Source: DAOUAE01 sp034433795 (lineage in GTDB: Bacteria; Chloroflexota; UBA6077; FW602-bin22; DAOUAE01). From it: a stretch of DNA of 64,000 bases. Numbering within the stretch: position 1 is the stretch's first letter; each line of letters opens with the position of its first letter. Both the position numbers and the translations under genes were made by a program. Location: positions 22,014-86,013 of the forward strand of contig DAOUAE010000099.1 of assembly GCA_034433795.1 (NCBI GenBank), in the 5' to 3' direction. Shown in pieces: positions 1-8,435 of the stretch. The notes beneath the pieces were generated by a model. The model was given only the letters and a program-made list of their open reading frames with translations. It made no database searches and had not been told where the DNA came from.

Positions 1-1065
1 ATACCGGGCCGCCGCCGCCACCACCATCTCCGGCGAGATCAGGTCCAGGCAGTCGCGGGTGGCACAGCCCTCGCGCCAGCCCAGACGATGCCCCCGGTAG
101 AAACAGGGACTGCACGGCAGATCCACCCGCACCACAGTGTGCCGCTTCCCCCCGGCTCCATCGTAGGGTCCCCAGGCCCGGTGGTTGGAGAGACCGAAGA
201 TGGCGACCACCGGCGTCCCGACCGCCGCCGCCAGGTGCATCACCCCGCTATCGTTGCCGATGAAAAGGTCCACCCGGGCCAGCAGCGCCGCCAGCTGCTT
301 GACGGTGGTCCGACCGACCAGGTTGAGCGGGGCCGTCCGCATCAGCCCGGCCACGGTCTCGCCCAGTTCCTGCTCCTCCGGCCCGCCGACCAGAACGATC
401 CGGGCGCGGTAGGCCTCGACCAGCCGGTCGGCCAGCCGGGCGAACCGGTCGGCCGGCCAGCGCCGGGCCAGGCTGTAGCGCCCCGACCCGGGGTGGATGG
501 CCACCGTCGGCCGGTGGACCGGTTCCAGCAGGCGGGCGGCCATGGCCGCATCGGCCGGCGAATAGGTGATCTCCAGCGGCCGGGGGCGCCCGTCGGCCCC
601 GGCGCACGCGGCCAGGGCCAGCCAGTACTCGGCCTCGTGACAGGCCCCAAAACCCTGGTCCGGGACGCGGTCGGTCAGGAACCAGCCCCGACCGTTGTCG
701 AGGCCGATCCGGCGGGGCGCCCCGCTGGCCAGGACCAGGGCCGCGAACTTGAGGGTCCCCCAGCGCGTCGTCAGGTGATGGCAGAGCAACAGGACATCGT
801 AGCGTCGAGCCCGGAGCCCCCGGCAGAGATCCAGCACCGCCCTCAGGCTGCCCGGGGTGAAGGCCCGCCAGGGGGTGTCGTAGCGGAACTTATCGAACGG
901 CAGCAGCCGGTCGACCAGCGGCGAGCCTTCCAGAACCGGGACAGCGCGGGCGGTGAGAAGAACGTCGATCGTGGCCTGGGGGAACGCCTCGCGCAGCGCC
1001 CGCAGGGCTGGCGTGATGGTGAGCACGCCCCCCAGGTCGTCGAATTTCACCACCAGGAACCGCAC
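1..1065 (-). CDS. GT9 (heptosyltransferase-like) glycosyltransferase, 3' end cut by window edge
   Basis: Family 9 glycosyltransferase, which transfers a sugar from a nucleotide donor to a cell-surface glycan. The reading frame is open for 355 codons to the window edge. It starts at GTG 1065 behind GGGGAGAAGG and opens with VRFLVVKFDDLGGVL, the GT9 N-terminal strand and loop. The donor-binding part is seen as HPGSGRYSLARRW and GNDSGVMHLAAAVGTP. Near the cut end it has the C-terminal Cys cluster (PCSPC...GCATRDC) shared with the two genes upstream. It is the last of four genes transcribed together from about 3892; the gap to the preceding gene is 15 bases. Family assignment is firm; the acceptor is unknown. 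Confidence 0.9.
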   Translation of the reverse strand, partial: MRFLVVKFDDLGGVLTITPALRALREAFPQATIDVLLTARAVPVLEGSPLVDRLLPFDKFRYDTPWRAFTPGSLRAVLDLCRGLRARRYDVLLLCHHLTTRWGTLKFAALVLASGAPRRIGLDNGRGWFLTDRVPDQGFGACHEAEYWLALAACAGADGRPRPLEITYSPADAAMAARLLEPVHRPTVAIHPGSGRYSLARRWPADRFARLADRLVEAYRARIVLVGGPEEQELGETVAGLMRTAPLNLVGRTTVKQLAALLARVDLFIGNDSGVMHLAAAVGTPVVAIFGLSNHRAWGPYDGAGGKRHTVVRVDLPCSPCFYRGHRLGWREGCATRDCLDLISPEMVVAAAARY

Positions 1066-1080
1066 CGCCTTCTCCCCGTG

Positions 1081-2229
1081 TCAGAGCCAGCGCGGGAGGC
1101 TGGTCGCCGTCGACAGCGCGCGCACGGCCGCCAGCACCATTTCGGGCGTGATCGCGGCCATGCAGATATGCGGATGGTCCTGGTCCGGAGTGTAGCCGTA
1201 GCGCTGGCAGGCCGGGCAAGCGACAGCGGCCCGAACGACCAGGTGGCGGTCGGGAGGACCGTAGGGCCCGAAGCGCGTGGGGTCGCTGGGCCCAAAGAGA
1301 TGGACGGTCGGCGTCCCCAGCGCCACCGCCAGATGAAGTGGCCCGCAGTCCGGACCGAGGACCAGGGCCGCCCGCTGCAGCACCGCGGCCAGCACCCCCA
1401 GCGAGGTCTGACCGGCCAGATCGACGACCGGCCGGGTGAGTTGAGCCTGGATGGCCGCCGTCAGGGCCCGCTCAGCCGCTCCCCCCGTCAGGACCACCCT
1501 CCACCCCTCGGCCTGGAGCGCGCTGACGACGGCCGCCCAGCCCTCGACCGTCCAGTGCTTGCCGTACCCTCCTGCCCCGGGGTGGACCACGAGGAAGGGC
1601 GCGCCCGGTGGCACCCCAGCCCGCGCGAGCAGGTCGCGCGCCGCCTGACGCTCGGCCCGGCTGGTCACAAACTCCAGCGGGCCCGGCGCGGCCGGCACAC
1701 CCAGACTGGTCAGAAGAACCAGGTTGCGCTCGACCTCGTGGAGCGGTCCGGGGCCCAGACAGCGGTGTGTCAGCAGCGGGGATACCAGCGGGTGGGCGAA
1801 GCCGACCCGGACCGGGATGCCGGCCAGAGCCAGAGCCAGGGCCCCCCACCAGAAATCGGCCCGGAAGTTCAGGGCGCAGTCGAACCGTTCGTCCCGGAGC
1901 CGGCGGACCAGTTGCCAGAGGCGATGGGCGGCGTCGAAGGCCGACCGGCGGGGCCGCCGGTCGAACCAGGGGAAGGGGAAAGCGAGAACGCGGTCCACCC
2001 AGGGGTTGTGCTGCAGAACCTCGGCCCCCCAGGGGCCAACCAGCGCGACGATCTCGGCCCGGGGAAAGGCCGCCCGCAGCGCCCGCAGGGCCGGGGTGAG
2101 AAAAAGAAGATCGCCCAGGTGATCGGGACGGACCACCAGGAGCCGGCGCCAGGGCCGGGCCGGTTGCCGGGCGAAGAGCGGGCTGAGCGTGGCCCCCAGA
2201 CGGACCAGGAGACGCCGATGGTACGCCAT
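1081..2229 (-). CDS. GT9 (heptosyltransferase-like) glycosyltransferase
   Basis: Second of three tandem GT9 transferases, 382 residues, a normal length for the family. The N-terminus carries about 28 basic residues before the Rossmann start RRLLVVRPDHLGDLLFLTP. The nucleotide-sugar domain shows HPGAGGYGKHW and LGPDCGPLHLAVALGTP. A C-terminal Cys motif (ACPAC...HICMAAITPEMV) matches the pattern of the family. Six bases separate it from the gene upstream, so the genes are cotranscribed. The three copies are clearly diverged from each other, which suggests successive sugar additions rather than redundancy; the glycan is not identified by anything nearby. Confidence 0.92.
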   Translation of the reverse strand: MAYHRRLLVRLGATLSPLFARQPARPWRRLLVVRPDHLGDLLFLTPALRALRAAFPRAEIVALVGPWGAEVLQHNPWVDRVLAFPFPWFDRRPRRSAFDAAHRLWQLVRRLRDERFDCALNFRADFWWGALALALAGIPVRVGFAHPLVSPLLTHRCLGPGPLHEVERNLVLLTSLGVPAAPGPLEFVTSRAERQAARDLLARAGVPPGAPFLVVHPGAGGYGKHWTVEGWAAVVSALQAEGWRVVLTGGAAERALTAAIQAQLTRPVVDLAGQTSLGVLAAVLQRAALVLGPDCGPLHLAVALGTPTVHLFGPSDPTRFGPYGPPDRHLVVRAAVACPACQRYGYTPDQDHPHICMAAITPEMVLAAVRALSTATSLPRWL

Positions 2230-2235
2230 CGCTCT

Positions 2236-3396
2236 CTACCTCAGCGAGCAGGCCGGGGTGGCCCGGCCCAGACGCTCGACCGCCGCCCAGACCTGGTCCA
2301 CCGTGACCGCGGTCAGACAGCGTCGGTGGGGACAGGTCGCCCACCAGCCCCGGTCGAAACAGGGGCTACAGGGGACGCCAGCCCAGACCGCCTGGCCGCC
2401 GCAGTAGGGGCCGTAGACCCGCGGGTCCGAGGGGCCGAAGATGGCCACCGCCGGCGTCCCCACCGCCACCGCCAGATGCATCGTCCCGCTGTCGTTGCCC
2501 AGAAAGAGCGACGCCCGCTGGAGGAGAGCGCCGAGCTGACCGAAGGTCAGTCGCTCACTGAGGTCCAGAGCCGGCACCGTGAGATGCTGGCGGACGGCCT
2601 GGACCACCGCGCGGTCGGCGGCCGCGCCGACCAGCGCGACCTCGTAGCCGGCGCGGTGCAGGCGGGCGATGATCTGGGCGTAGCGGTCCGGCGGCCAGCG
2701 CTTGGCCTCGAGAACCATCCCCGGGTTGCTTCCGCCGCCGGGATGGACGACCGCCAGGGGACCGCCACGCCAGCCGGCCGCCTGGAGCGCCGCCAGCGCC
2801 GCCGTCCGGTCAGCGGGGGCTGGGAAGAACTCCGGGCGGGCGCCCTCGGTCGGCAGACCGAGGGCCTGCAGACAGGCCAGATAGCGGTCCACCTCGTGCG
2901 CCAGACCGGTCACCGGCACGGCCACGGTCAGAGTCGCACCGCGTCCGGCGCTGTCCAGGCCGACACGGTGGGGGATGCCGGCCAGCCAGGGCAGTAGACA
3001 CAGCCAAAATGAGCGCTCAAAGACCAGTGCGCAGTCGTAGCCTCCCTGGCGCAGGCGCCAGGCCAGGCGCAGGTACTCGCCCAGCGTGTAGCGGCCGGCG
3101 CCGGCCACCCGTCCGGCCTCGATGAGGCGGTGGACATGGGGGTTGTTCTGAAGGGCTGGCCGCGACCAGGCGCCGACCACGAAGTCAATGGTGGTCTCGG
3201 GCCAGGCCCGGTGGAGGGCGGCCAGGGCGGCTGTGGCCGCCAGGACATCGCCCAGGCAGCAGGGTTTGATGACAACCACCCGGCGCGGCGGGGTAGGAGG
3301 GAAGGGGCGTCGGAAGAGGGGGGCCAGCCGGGGCGCCGCCGCCTCAAAGAGACGAACCGCCAGCGGTTCAGGCAGAGGGAGCGGTGTGGCCGGCAC
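2236..3396 (-). CDS. GT9 (heptosyltransferase-like) glycosyltransferase
   Basis: First of three tandem GT9 transferases, 386 residues. The start is GTG 3396 behind GGAGG with seven bases of spacing, which places its first 29 bases inside the end of fabZ. The sequence has RRVVVIKPCCLGDVLAATAAL at the N-terminal fold, HPGGGSNPGM and LGNDSGTMHLAVAVGTP in the donor domain, and PCSPC...CPHRRC near the C-terminus. Overlap with fabZ implies translational coupling. GT9 enzymes in Gram-negatives build LPS core; in this apparently LPS-free lineage the target is more likely a surface polysaccharide or glycolipid (inference). Confidence 0.92.
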   Translation of the reverse strand: MPATPLPLPEPLAVRLFEAAAPRLAPLFRRPFPPTPPRRVVVIKPCCLGDVLAATAALAALHRAWPETTIDFVVGAWSRPALQNNPHVHRLIEAGRVAGAGRYTLGEYLRLAWRLRQGGYDCALVFERSFWLCLLPWLAGIPHRVGLDSAGRGATLTVAVPVTGLAHEVDRYLACLQALGLPTEGARPEFFPAPADRTAALAALQAAGWRGGPLAVVHPGGGSNPGMVLEAKRWPPDRYAQIIARLHRAGYEVALVGAAADRAVVQAVRQHLTVPALDLSERLTFGQLGALLQRASLFLGNDSGTMHLAVAVGTPAVAIFGPSDPRVYGPYCGGQAVWAGVPCSPCFDRGWWATCPHRRCLTAVTVDQVWAAVERLGRATPACSLR

Positions 3397-3865
3397 GGTT
3401 CGCCTCCGCGGGTGAGGCTGTGCCGGAGGCGCGCGGCCAGGGCGTCAGAGCGAACGTGATCTCCCCCTCGGCCACGACCTGGCCGTCGACCAGAGCCCGT
3501 CCCTGGAGTTTGCCGACCGAGCCCCGGAAGCGGGTCAGCGTCACCTCCAGGCGGAGCGTATCGCCGGGGACCACGGGCCGGCGGAAGCGGAAGCCGTCCA
3601 CCCCGGCCAGGACCGCCAGTTTCCCGGCGGCCTCGGCCCGGCGGAGGAGGGCGGCCCCGCCCGTCTGGGCCAGGGCCTCGATAATGAGGACCCCCGGCAT
3701 AATGGGATAGCCGGGGAAATGTCCCTGGAAGAAGGGTTCGTTGATGGTCACGTTTTTGAGGCCGACCGCCCGGCTGCCATCCTCGGCGACCTCCAGAATG
3801 CGGTCGACCAGCAGGAAGGGGTAGCGATGGGGCAGGACAGACTGGATGGCCTCGATACCCAGCAC
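3368..3865 (-). CDS. fabZ: 3-hydroxyacyl-[ACP] dehydratase FabZ
   Basis: Dehydrates (3R)-3-hydroxyacyl-ACP in the fatty-acid elongation cycle. Starting at GTG 3865 gives 165 residues, normal for FabZ. The hot-dog fold is recognised by SVLPHRYPFLLVDRI (residues 9-23) and the catalytic segment FFQGHFPGYPIMPGVLIIEA, with His49 and Glu63. The reading frame stays open further upstream to 4087, but GGAGG lies just before GTG 3865 and a good promoter (TATAAT 3899-3904) lies inside that extension, so the short form is right. It leads the operon with three GT9 genes, hinting at lipid-linked glycan synthesis. Confidence 0.93.
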   Translation of the reverse strand: MLGIEAIQSVLPHRYPFLLVDRILEVAEDGSRAVGLKNVTINEPFFQGHFPGYPIMPGVLIIEALAQTGGAALLRRAEAAGKLAVLAGVDGFRFRRPVVPGDTLRLEVTLTRFRGSVGKLQGRALVDGQVVAEGEITFALTPWPRASGTASPAEANRAGHTAPSA

Positions 3866-3898
3866 GCGCGCCTCCGCCAGGGTGATCCGGCTACCGGG

Positions 3899-3928
3899 AT
3901 TATACGCGGACCCGCTCTTTCCCGACAA
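3899..3928 (-). promoter_or_regulatory. Vegetative-type promoter of fabZ-GT9 operon
   Basis: Read on the minus strand: TTGTCG (3923-3928), 18-base spacer, TATAAT (3899-3904). Transcription would start near 3892, about 27 bases before the fabZ GTG, and this fixes the fabZ start. Confidence 0.75.
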
Positions 3929-4087
3929 CCATGGGCGCCCACCCCAGCGAGCCAAGAGCCGGGCGGAGGTACCTCCGCGCACCACACCGGACAGGCCGCC
4001 TAATGCTAGCTCTCTCTCCATCATTTCCCATCGGGGCCGCTCTGCGGCCTGCTCGCCCTGGGTTTCTGCGTCCACGGGACCGGTCAC

Positions 4088-4116
4088 TTGTCAGCGGCTC
4101 CGGCGCGTCATATACT
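4088..4116 (+). promoter_or_regulatory. Vegetative-type promoter before the Rdx-like gene
   Basis: TTGTCA (4088-4093), 17-base spacer, TATACT (4111-4116). Predicted start near 4123, giving a leader of about 24 bases before ATG 4147. It points away from the fabZ promoter, so 3866-4146 is a divergent regulatory gap. Confidence 0.7.
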
Positions 4117-4146
4117 CTGGTCAAACCCTGCGCCGAGCCTGCGGCG

Positions 4147-4485
4147 ATGGACGACCGCCCGTATCTCCCCCCTTACAGCGGTCCGACAGTGACCATCGAG
4201 ATCGCCTACTACCCACCGCTGTACGAGGAGGCGGCACTGCTTCTCGCCCGTCAGCTCTTCGCCGAGCTGGACCTGGCCATCGCCGCGCTGACGCTCCGGC
4301 CGCTAGCCCAGCCGGAGTTCGCGGTCTGGATGGACGGTGAACTGGTCCACTCGCTGCGGGAAACCGGTCGGCCACCGGTGAGCAGCCGCTGTCTGGCTCA
4401 CGCCCGCACCCGACTGGGTCCACGGGCCGGAGACGATGGGCCGGAAGCGCCAGAGCGGCCAACCGATACGACCGGATGCGGATAG
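4147..4485 (+). CDS. SelT/SelW/SelH (Rdx)-like protein without the CxxC motif
   Basis: A 112-residue protein whose layout matches the Rdx family of small thioredoxin-fold selenoprotein relatives. It has a first strand (VTIEIAYY, residues 15-22), a helix ending LLLARQLFAEL, and the family hallmark VWMDGELVHSLRETGR. The tail HARTRLGP...DDGP also resembles family members. The redox CxxC (or CxxU) that should follow the first strand is replaced by Tyr21 and Pro24, so it cannot act as the usual thiol redox protein. Start chosen as ATG 4147, 31 bases downstream of a good -10; no strong Shine-Dalgarno is seen. Family call is by pattern and moderately sure. Confidence 0.6.
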   Translation: MDDRPYLPPYSGPTVTIEIAYYPPLYEEAALLLARQLFAELDLAIAALTLRPLAQPEFAVWMDGELVHSLRETGRPPVSSRCLAHARTRLGPRAGDDGPEAPERPTDTTGCG

Positions 4486-4551
4486 CCCGGGAGGGCTCGG
4501 CTAGGCGTCGTCCTGGGGCCAGAGAAGAGTCCGATAGATCCGGAGGCGACC

Positions 4552-4908
4552 GTGGGGCGCCACATTGTCGCCCGAGTTGAGGAGATCCCGCCCGGCGGGC
4601 GGAAGATCGTCAAAGTCGCGGGGCGGGAGATCGGCCTTTTCAATCTCAACGGCGTCTTTTACGCACTGAAGAACGTCTGCCCGCACCAGGGAGCGCGGGT
4701 CTGCCTGGGAAGGGTGACCGGGACGACCCTCCCCTCGGCGGTCTATGAGTACCGTTACGGCCTGGAGGGACGCATCCTGCGCTGCCCATGGCACGGCTGG
4801 GAGTTCGATATCACAACCGGCCGATCGATCTTCGATCCGACGGTACGGGTGGTGACCTACCCTGTCGTCGTCGAAGACGGCTGGGTGGTGGTCGAAGTCC
4901 CCTCCTAG
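4552..4908 (+). CDS. Rieske [2Fe-2S] protein
   Basis: A 118-residue single-domain Rieske protein that carries a [2Fe-2S] cluster for electron transfer. The ligands are visible as Cys43-Pro-His45 (NVCPHQGA) and Cys78-x2-His81 (RCPWHGWEFD). It begins at GTG 4552 with GGAGG five bases upstream. There is no membrane anchor or signal peptide, so it is cytosolic and of the ferredoxin type used by ring-hydroxylating or other oxygenases. The next gene is an amidohydrolase, and the pair could serve oxidation of an aromatic or related compound; no oxygenase large subunit is in the window. Confidence 0.88.
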   Translation: MGRHIVARVEEIPPGGRKIVKVAGREIGLFNLNGVFYALKNVCPHQGARVCLGRVTGTTLPSAVYEYRYGLEGRILRCPWHGWEFDITTGRSIFDPTVRVVTYPVVVEDGWVVVEVPS

Positions 4909-5033
4909 GCCTTACCGTGGCCGGCAACCGGCCGGATAGAGAGGACAGAGGCCTCCCGGCAGCAGGAGAGGCCGGCGCTTTTCGCGCAACGCGAACAAAG
5001 CAAAAGCCATCGAGCGATTCCGGAGGGGAAACG

Positions 5034-6116
5034 ATGCCGGAGGCAACAGCCCGACCCCGCGAACGTCTGCCGATCATCGACTGCGATGTTCACAATAGCT
5101 TCCGGTCCTACACCGAGCTTCACCCGTATCTGCCGGCGGTCTGGCGAGAACGGGTAACCGAGCGAGGGTTCGGTCAGCCCGGCACCGGCTACTTCAGTCC
5201 GGTCGGGATCATGCGGCGGGACGCCATCCCGCCCGACGGCGGCCCGGCCGGCTCCGACCCCGACTTCCTGCGCACTCAACTCCTCGACGCCTACGGCATC
5301 GCCTACGCGATCCTCAACGGCTCGGGGATCCTGGGGATCTCGGTTCTCACCGACCCCGATTACGCCGCCGCCCTGGCCAGCGCCTACAACGACTGGCTCA
5401 TCGAGCGCTGGCTCTCCGCTGACCCCCGTTTTCGCGGGTCGCTGATCGTGGCGACTCAGGACCCGCTGCTCGCCGCGAAAGAGATCCACCGTGTCGGTGA
5501 CCACCCGCAGATCGTCCAGGTGCTGATGGCCAGCGCGGCCCGCGCCCCCTACGGCCAGCGCCAGTACCACCCGATCTACGCCGCCGCCGCCGAGCACGGT
5601 CTGCCGGTGGCCATCCACCCCGGGACGGAGGGGGCCGGCATCGCCAATCCGCCGACCGCCGCCGGCTACCCCACCCGGTATATCGAATGGCACACCTGCC
5701 TCTCGCAGAACTACCAGGCCCACCTGGTCAGCCTGATCTGCGAAGGGGTCTTCGTGAAATTCCCGAATTTGAAGTTCGTTCTCATCGAGGGCGGCTTCTC
5801 CTGGCTCGCCCACGTCATGTGGCGACTGGATAAAAACTATAAGGCGCTGCGCTCCGAAGTGCCCTGGCTCACGCGTTTGCCCTCAGAGTACATCAAAGAG
5901 CACATCCGTCTCACCACCCAACCGGTTGAGGAGCCACCGCGGCCGGAGTACCTGCTCCAGATCTTCGAGATGATCGACGCCGAGCGGACGCTGATGTTCT
6001 CCAGCGATTACCCCCACTGGGACTTTGATTCGCCTTTGACGGCTTTCCCACCGCTGCCCGAGAGATTACGACGCCGGATCTTCTACGAAACCGCCCGTGA
6101 ACTCTACCGGCTTTAA
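5034..6116 (+). CDS. Amidohydrolase-family (ACMSD-like) metal-dependent hydrolase or decarboxylase
   Basis: A 360-residue TIM-barrel enzyme of the amidohydrolase-2 family. Metal-site features are DCDVHN near the start (Asp-x-His), VAIHPGTEG in mid-protein, and the C-terminal FSSDYPHWDFDSP with the conserved Asp. ATG 5034 is preceded by GGAGGGG. Family members hydrolyse or decarboxylate carboxylated aromatic or cyclic substrates; the substrate here is not readable. It lies between the Rieske gene (125-base gap) and a sugar-type ABC cassette that has its own promoter. Confidence 0.85.
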   Translation: MPEATARPRERLPIIDCDVHNSFRSYTELHPYLPAVWRERVTERGFGQPGTGYFSPVGIMRRDAIPPDGGPAGSDPDFLRTQLLDAYGIAYAILNGSGILGISVLTDPDYAAALASAYNDWLIERWLSADPRFRGSLIVATQDPLLAAKEIHRVGDHPQIVQVLMASAARAPYGQRQYHPIYAAAAEHGLPVAIHPGTEGAGIANPPTAAGYPTRYIEWHTCLSQNYQAHLVSLICEGVFVKFPNLKFVLIEGGFSWLAHVMWRLDKNYKALRSEVPWLTRLPSEYIKEHIRLTTQPVEEPPRPEYLLQIFEMIDAERTLMFSSDYPHWDFDSPLTAFPPLPERLRRRIFYETARELYRL

Positions 6117-6123
6117 AGGCCGC

Positions 6124-6151
6124 TTGCGGCCGACCGGTTGTGTGGTAGAAT
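6124..6151 (+). promoter_or_regulatory. Promoter of first ABC cassette
   Basis: TTGCGG (6124-6129), 16-base spacer, TAGAAT (6146-6151), start predicted near 6158. The binding-protein ATG follows at 6187 behind GGAGAGGGAG. Confidence 0.6.
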
Positions 6152-6186
6152 AGAGGCCATCTTAGTGACGAACGGAGAGGGAGACG

Positions 6187-7512
6187 ATGTCCAGGACCAC
6201 GTCCACAGTTGCTCAGCCCATCTCCCGCCGCCGGCTGCTCAAGGCCAGTGCGGCCGGGTTCCTGCTGCTCCCGGCCCTCAGCGCCTGTCAGGGGGGTCTT
6301 CCGGTTATCGGTGGCAAGACGACGGTGACAGCGCTTCTCCAGAGCGGCCAGATCTCCGAGGCCCGCTACAACCCGGTCCTGGAGAAGTTCCGTCAGCGCA
6401 ATCCTCAGATCGAGGTGCAGGTCAACTTCGGTGGGGCCTCGGCCGCCGAGATCCAGCAGAAACTGCTGACCCTCATCGCTGGCGGCACCCCACCCGACCT
6501 CTTCTGGACTCACACCTACATCAACGGCAGTCTGGCCAAACGGGGCGTGACGTTCGACCTCAATACCTACATCAAAAGCGACAAAGAATTTCGTATCGAC
6601 GACTACTTCCCCACGACCCTCAAAGAGTTCGAACTCGACGGCAAACAGCACGCGCTACCGCGCGAGACCACCAGCACGGTTCTGGTGTACAATAAAACGC
6701 TCTTCGAGCAGCAGGGCGTGCAGCCGCCCCAGCCGACCTGGACCTGGGAGGACTTCCTCAAGGCGGCCCAGGCGCTGACGAAGGGCGAAGGGGCGACCAG
6801 ACAGTTTGGCGCGGCCGGCTTCCAACAGCAGGGCTTCGCCTGGTACACCTTCATCCGGGTCTGGCACGAGGGCGGCGATGTTCTGAGCCCCGACCGGACC
6901 CGCTACACCATGAACGAGGAGCCGGGCGTCCGGGCGGTCCGCTGGATCCAGGACCTCATCCACGTCCACAAGGTTCACGCGGCGGCGGCCGATCTGGCTG
7001 GGGTCGGTGTTGACCAGGTCTTCAAGACCGGCCGGGTGGCCATGCTCATCAATATCTCGGTCTACAGCGCCTTCCAGGGCGCGCCCTTCGAGTGGGACAT
7101 TCAACATCTCCCCCGGACGGCCGACGGCCGCCAGATCACCCGCAACGCCTCGGCTGGCCACAGCCTCACGGCCGCCTCCCGCAACCGCGACGCCGCCTGG
7201 ACGCTGCTCAAGTACCTGGCCAGCCGCGAGGTCTTCGAGCACATGGTCTCACAGGGACTGACGATTCCCGCTCACCGGGCGGTGGCTGAGAGCCCGCTGC
7301 ATCTGAACCCTGATAAGCCCCCGCGCAGCCAGAAGATCGCGGTCGATGCCCTGGCCTACGCTCGCCCCGAACCCGTCGCCGGCGATTGGATCGCCGTTCA
7401 CCGCGAGATCGCCACGGCCCTGGAGGGGGTCTACGGGATCAGCCGGCGCGATCCGAAAGAGGCGCTGGATGCCATCGCCGGGCGTGTTAACGAACTCATC
7501 CGCAAAACCTGA
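6187..7512 (+). CDS. ABC transporter sugar-binding lipoprotein (cassette 1)
   Basis: Extracytoplasmic solute-binding protein of the carbohydrate (family 1) type, 441 residues. The N-terminus has a twin-arginine style motif (SRRRLLK, residues 13-19), a hydrophobic stretch and a lipobox ending at Cys34 (LSAC), so it is exported and lipid-anchored. The body shows typical features: GGTPPDLFWTH, ALPRETTSTVLVYNKTLF, TWEDFLKAAQAL. It heads a three-gene operon with two permeases. No ATPase gene follows, so the ATP-binding subunit must come from elsewhere. Substrate cannot be told from sequence alone; oligosaccharide or glycerol-phosphate type compounds are usual. Confidence 0.93.
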   Translation: MSRTTSTVAQPISRRRLLKASAAGFLLLPALSACQGGLPVIGGKTTVTALLQSGQISEARYNPVLEKFRQRNPQIEVQVNFGGASAAEIQQKLLTLIAGGTPPDLFWTHTYINGSLAKRGVTFDLNTYIKSDKEFRIDDYFPTTLKEFELDGKQHALPRETTSTVLVYNKTLFEQQGVQPPQPTWTWEDFLKAAQALTKGEGATRQFGAAGFQQQGFAWYTFIRVWHEGGDVLSPDRTRYTMNEEPGVRAVRWIQDLIHVHKVHAAAADLAGVGVDQVFKTGRVAMLINISVYSAFQGAPFEWDIQHLPRTADGRQITRNASAGHSLTAASRNRDAAWTLLKYLASREVFEHMVSQGLTIPAHRAVAESPLHLNPDKPPRSQKIAVDALAYARPEPVAGDWIAVHREIATALEGVYGISRRDPKEALDAIAGRVNELIRKT

Positions 7513-7524
7513 GGGGAGACAGCG

Positions 7525-8433
7525 ATGCCTCTTTGCCGCGTCCGGCGCAGCCTTCTTTGGAACGAGTACCGGGACGGCTACCTCTTCATCGCCCCCTGGC
7601 TGCTGGGGTTTCTGCTTTTTACCGCCGGGCCGATGATCGCCTCGCTGTTCATCGCCATGACCGAGTGGGAGATCGTCACTCCCCCGCGCTGGGTCGGTCC
7701 CGGGCAGTTTCTCCGTCTCCTGACCGACGACCGCTTCTACCTCTCCCTCTATAACACGGCCTACTACGTGGTCCTGGGGGTACCGACCCATCTGCTGCTG
7801 GCCCTGCTGGCAGCCCTCGCCCTGAACCTGCCCATTCACGGGGTGTCGTTCTGGCGCACCGTCTACTACCTGCCCTCGGTCACTCCGGCGGTGGCGATGG
7901 CGATCATCTGGCTCTGGATCTTCAACACCGACTTCGGGCTGCTCAACATGCTCCTGGCGCTCCTGGGCCTACCCAAGATCGCCTGGCTCCAGGACCCGCG
8001 GGTTGTGAAACTGGCCTTCGTGCTGATGAGCTACTGGACCATCGGCGGGCAGATGGTGATCTTTCTGGCCGGGCTTCAGGCTATCCCCCAACACCTCTAT
8101 GAGGCAGCGGCCATCGACGGCGCCGGCCGCTGGGCCCGCTTCTGGTACATTACTCTTCCCCTCCTCACGCCCTCGATCTTCTTCAACCTCACGATGGCCA
8201 TCATCGGCGCCTTCCAGGTCTTCACCTTCGCCTATATCATCACCGGCGGCGGCCCCGAGAACGCCACGCTCTTCTACGTGCTCTACCTCTACCGGCAGGC
8301 GTTCGAGAGATTTCAAATGGGCTACGCCTCGGCCCTGGCCTGGGTTCTCTTCGTCATCATCCTCCTCGTGACCGTGCTCCAGTTCCGCACAGCGGAACGC
8401 TGGGTCTTTTACGAAGGGGAGTTGCGACGGTAG
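7525..8433 (+). CDS. ABC sugar transporter permease, UgpA/MalF-type (cassette 1)
   Basis: Inner-membrane permease of 302 residues with about six transmembrane segments, the first being LFIAPWLLGFLLFTAGPMIA. The EAA loop that docks the ATPase is EAAAIDGAGRWARFWYITLP. It starts 12 bases after the binding protein. It is clearly paralogous to the permease at 41563: both end with the near-identical MGYASALAWVLF and WV(F/Y)YEGELR segments. Confidence 0.93.
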   Translation: MPLCRVRRSLLWNEYRDGYLFIAPWLLGFLLFTAGPMIASLFIAMTEWEIVTPPRWVGPGQFLRLLTDDRFYLSLYNTAYYVVLGVPTHLLLALLAALALNLPIHGVSFWRTVYYLPSVTPAVAMAIIWLWIFNTDFGLLNMLLALLGLPKIAWLQDPRVVKLAFVLMSYWTIGGQMVIFLAGLQAIPQHLYEAAAIDGAGRWARFWYITLPLLTPSIFFNLTMAIIGAFQVFTFAYIITGGGPENATLFYVLYLYRQAFERFQMGYASALAWVLFVIILLVTVLQFRTAERWVFYEGELRR

Positions 8434-8435
8434 CC

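Noticed and set aside
88..2997. 969-codon open frame on the plus strand
   Set aside because: Antisense to the GT9 genes; low-complexity Pro/Arg/Gly/Gln-rich translation typical of a GC-rich shadow frame.
4147..4485. Selenoprotein with in-frame TGA
   Set aside because: No TGA occurs at the expected Cys/Sec position; the residues are Tyr and Pro.
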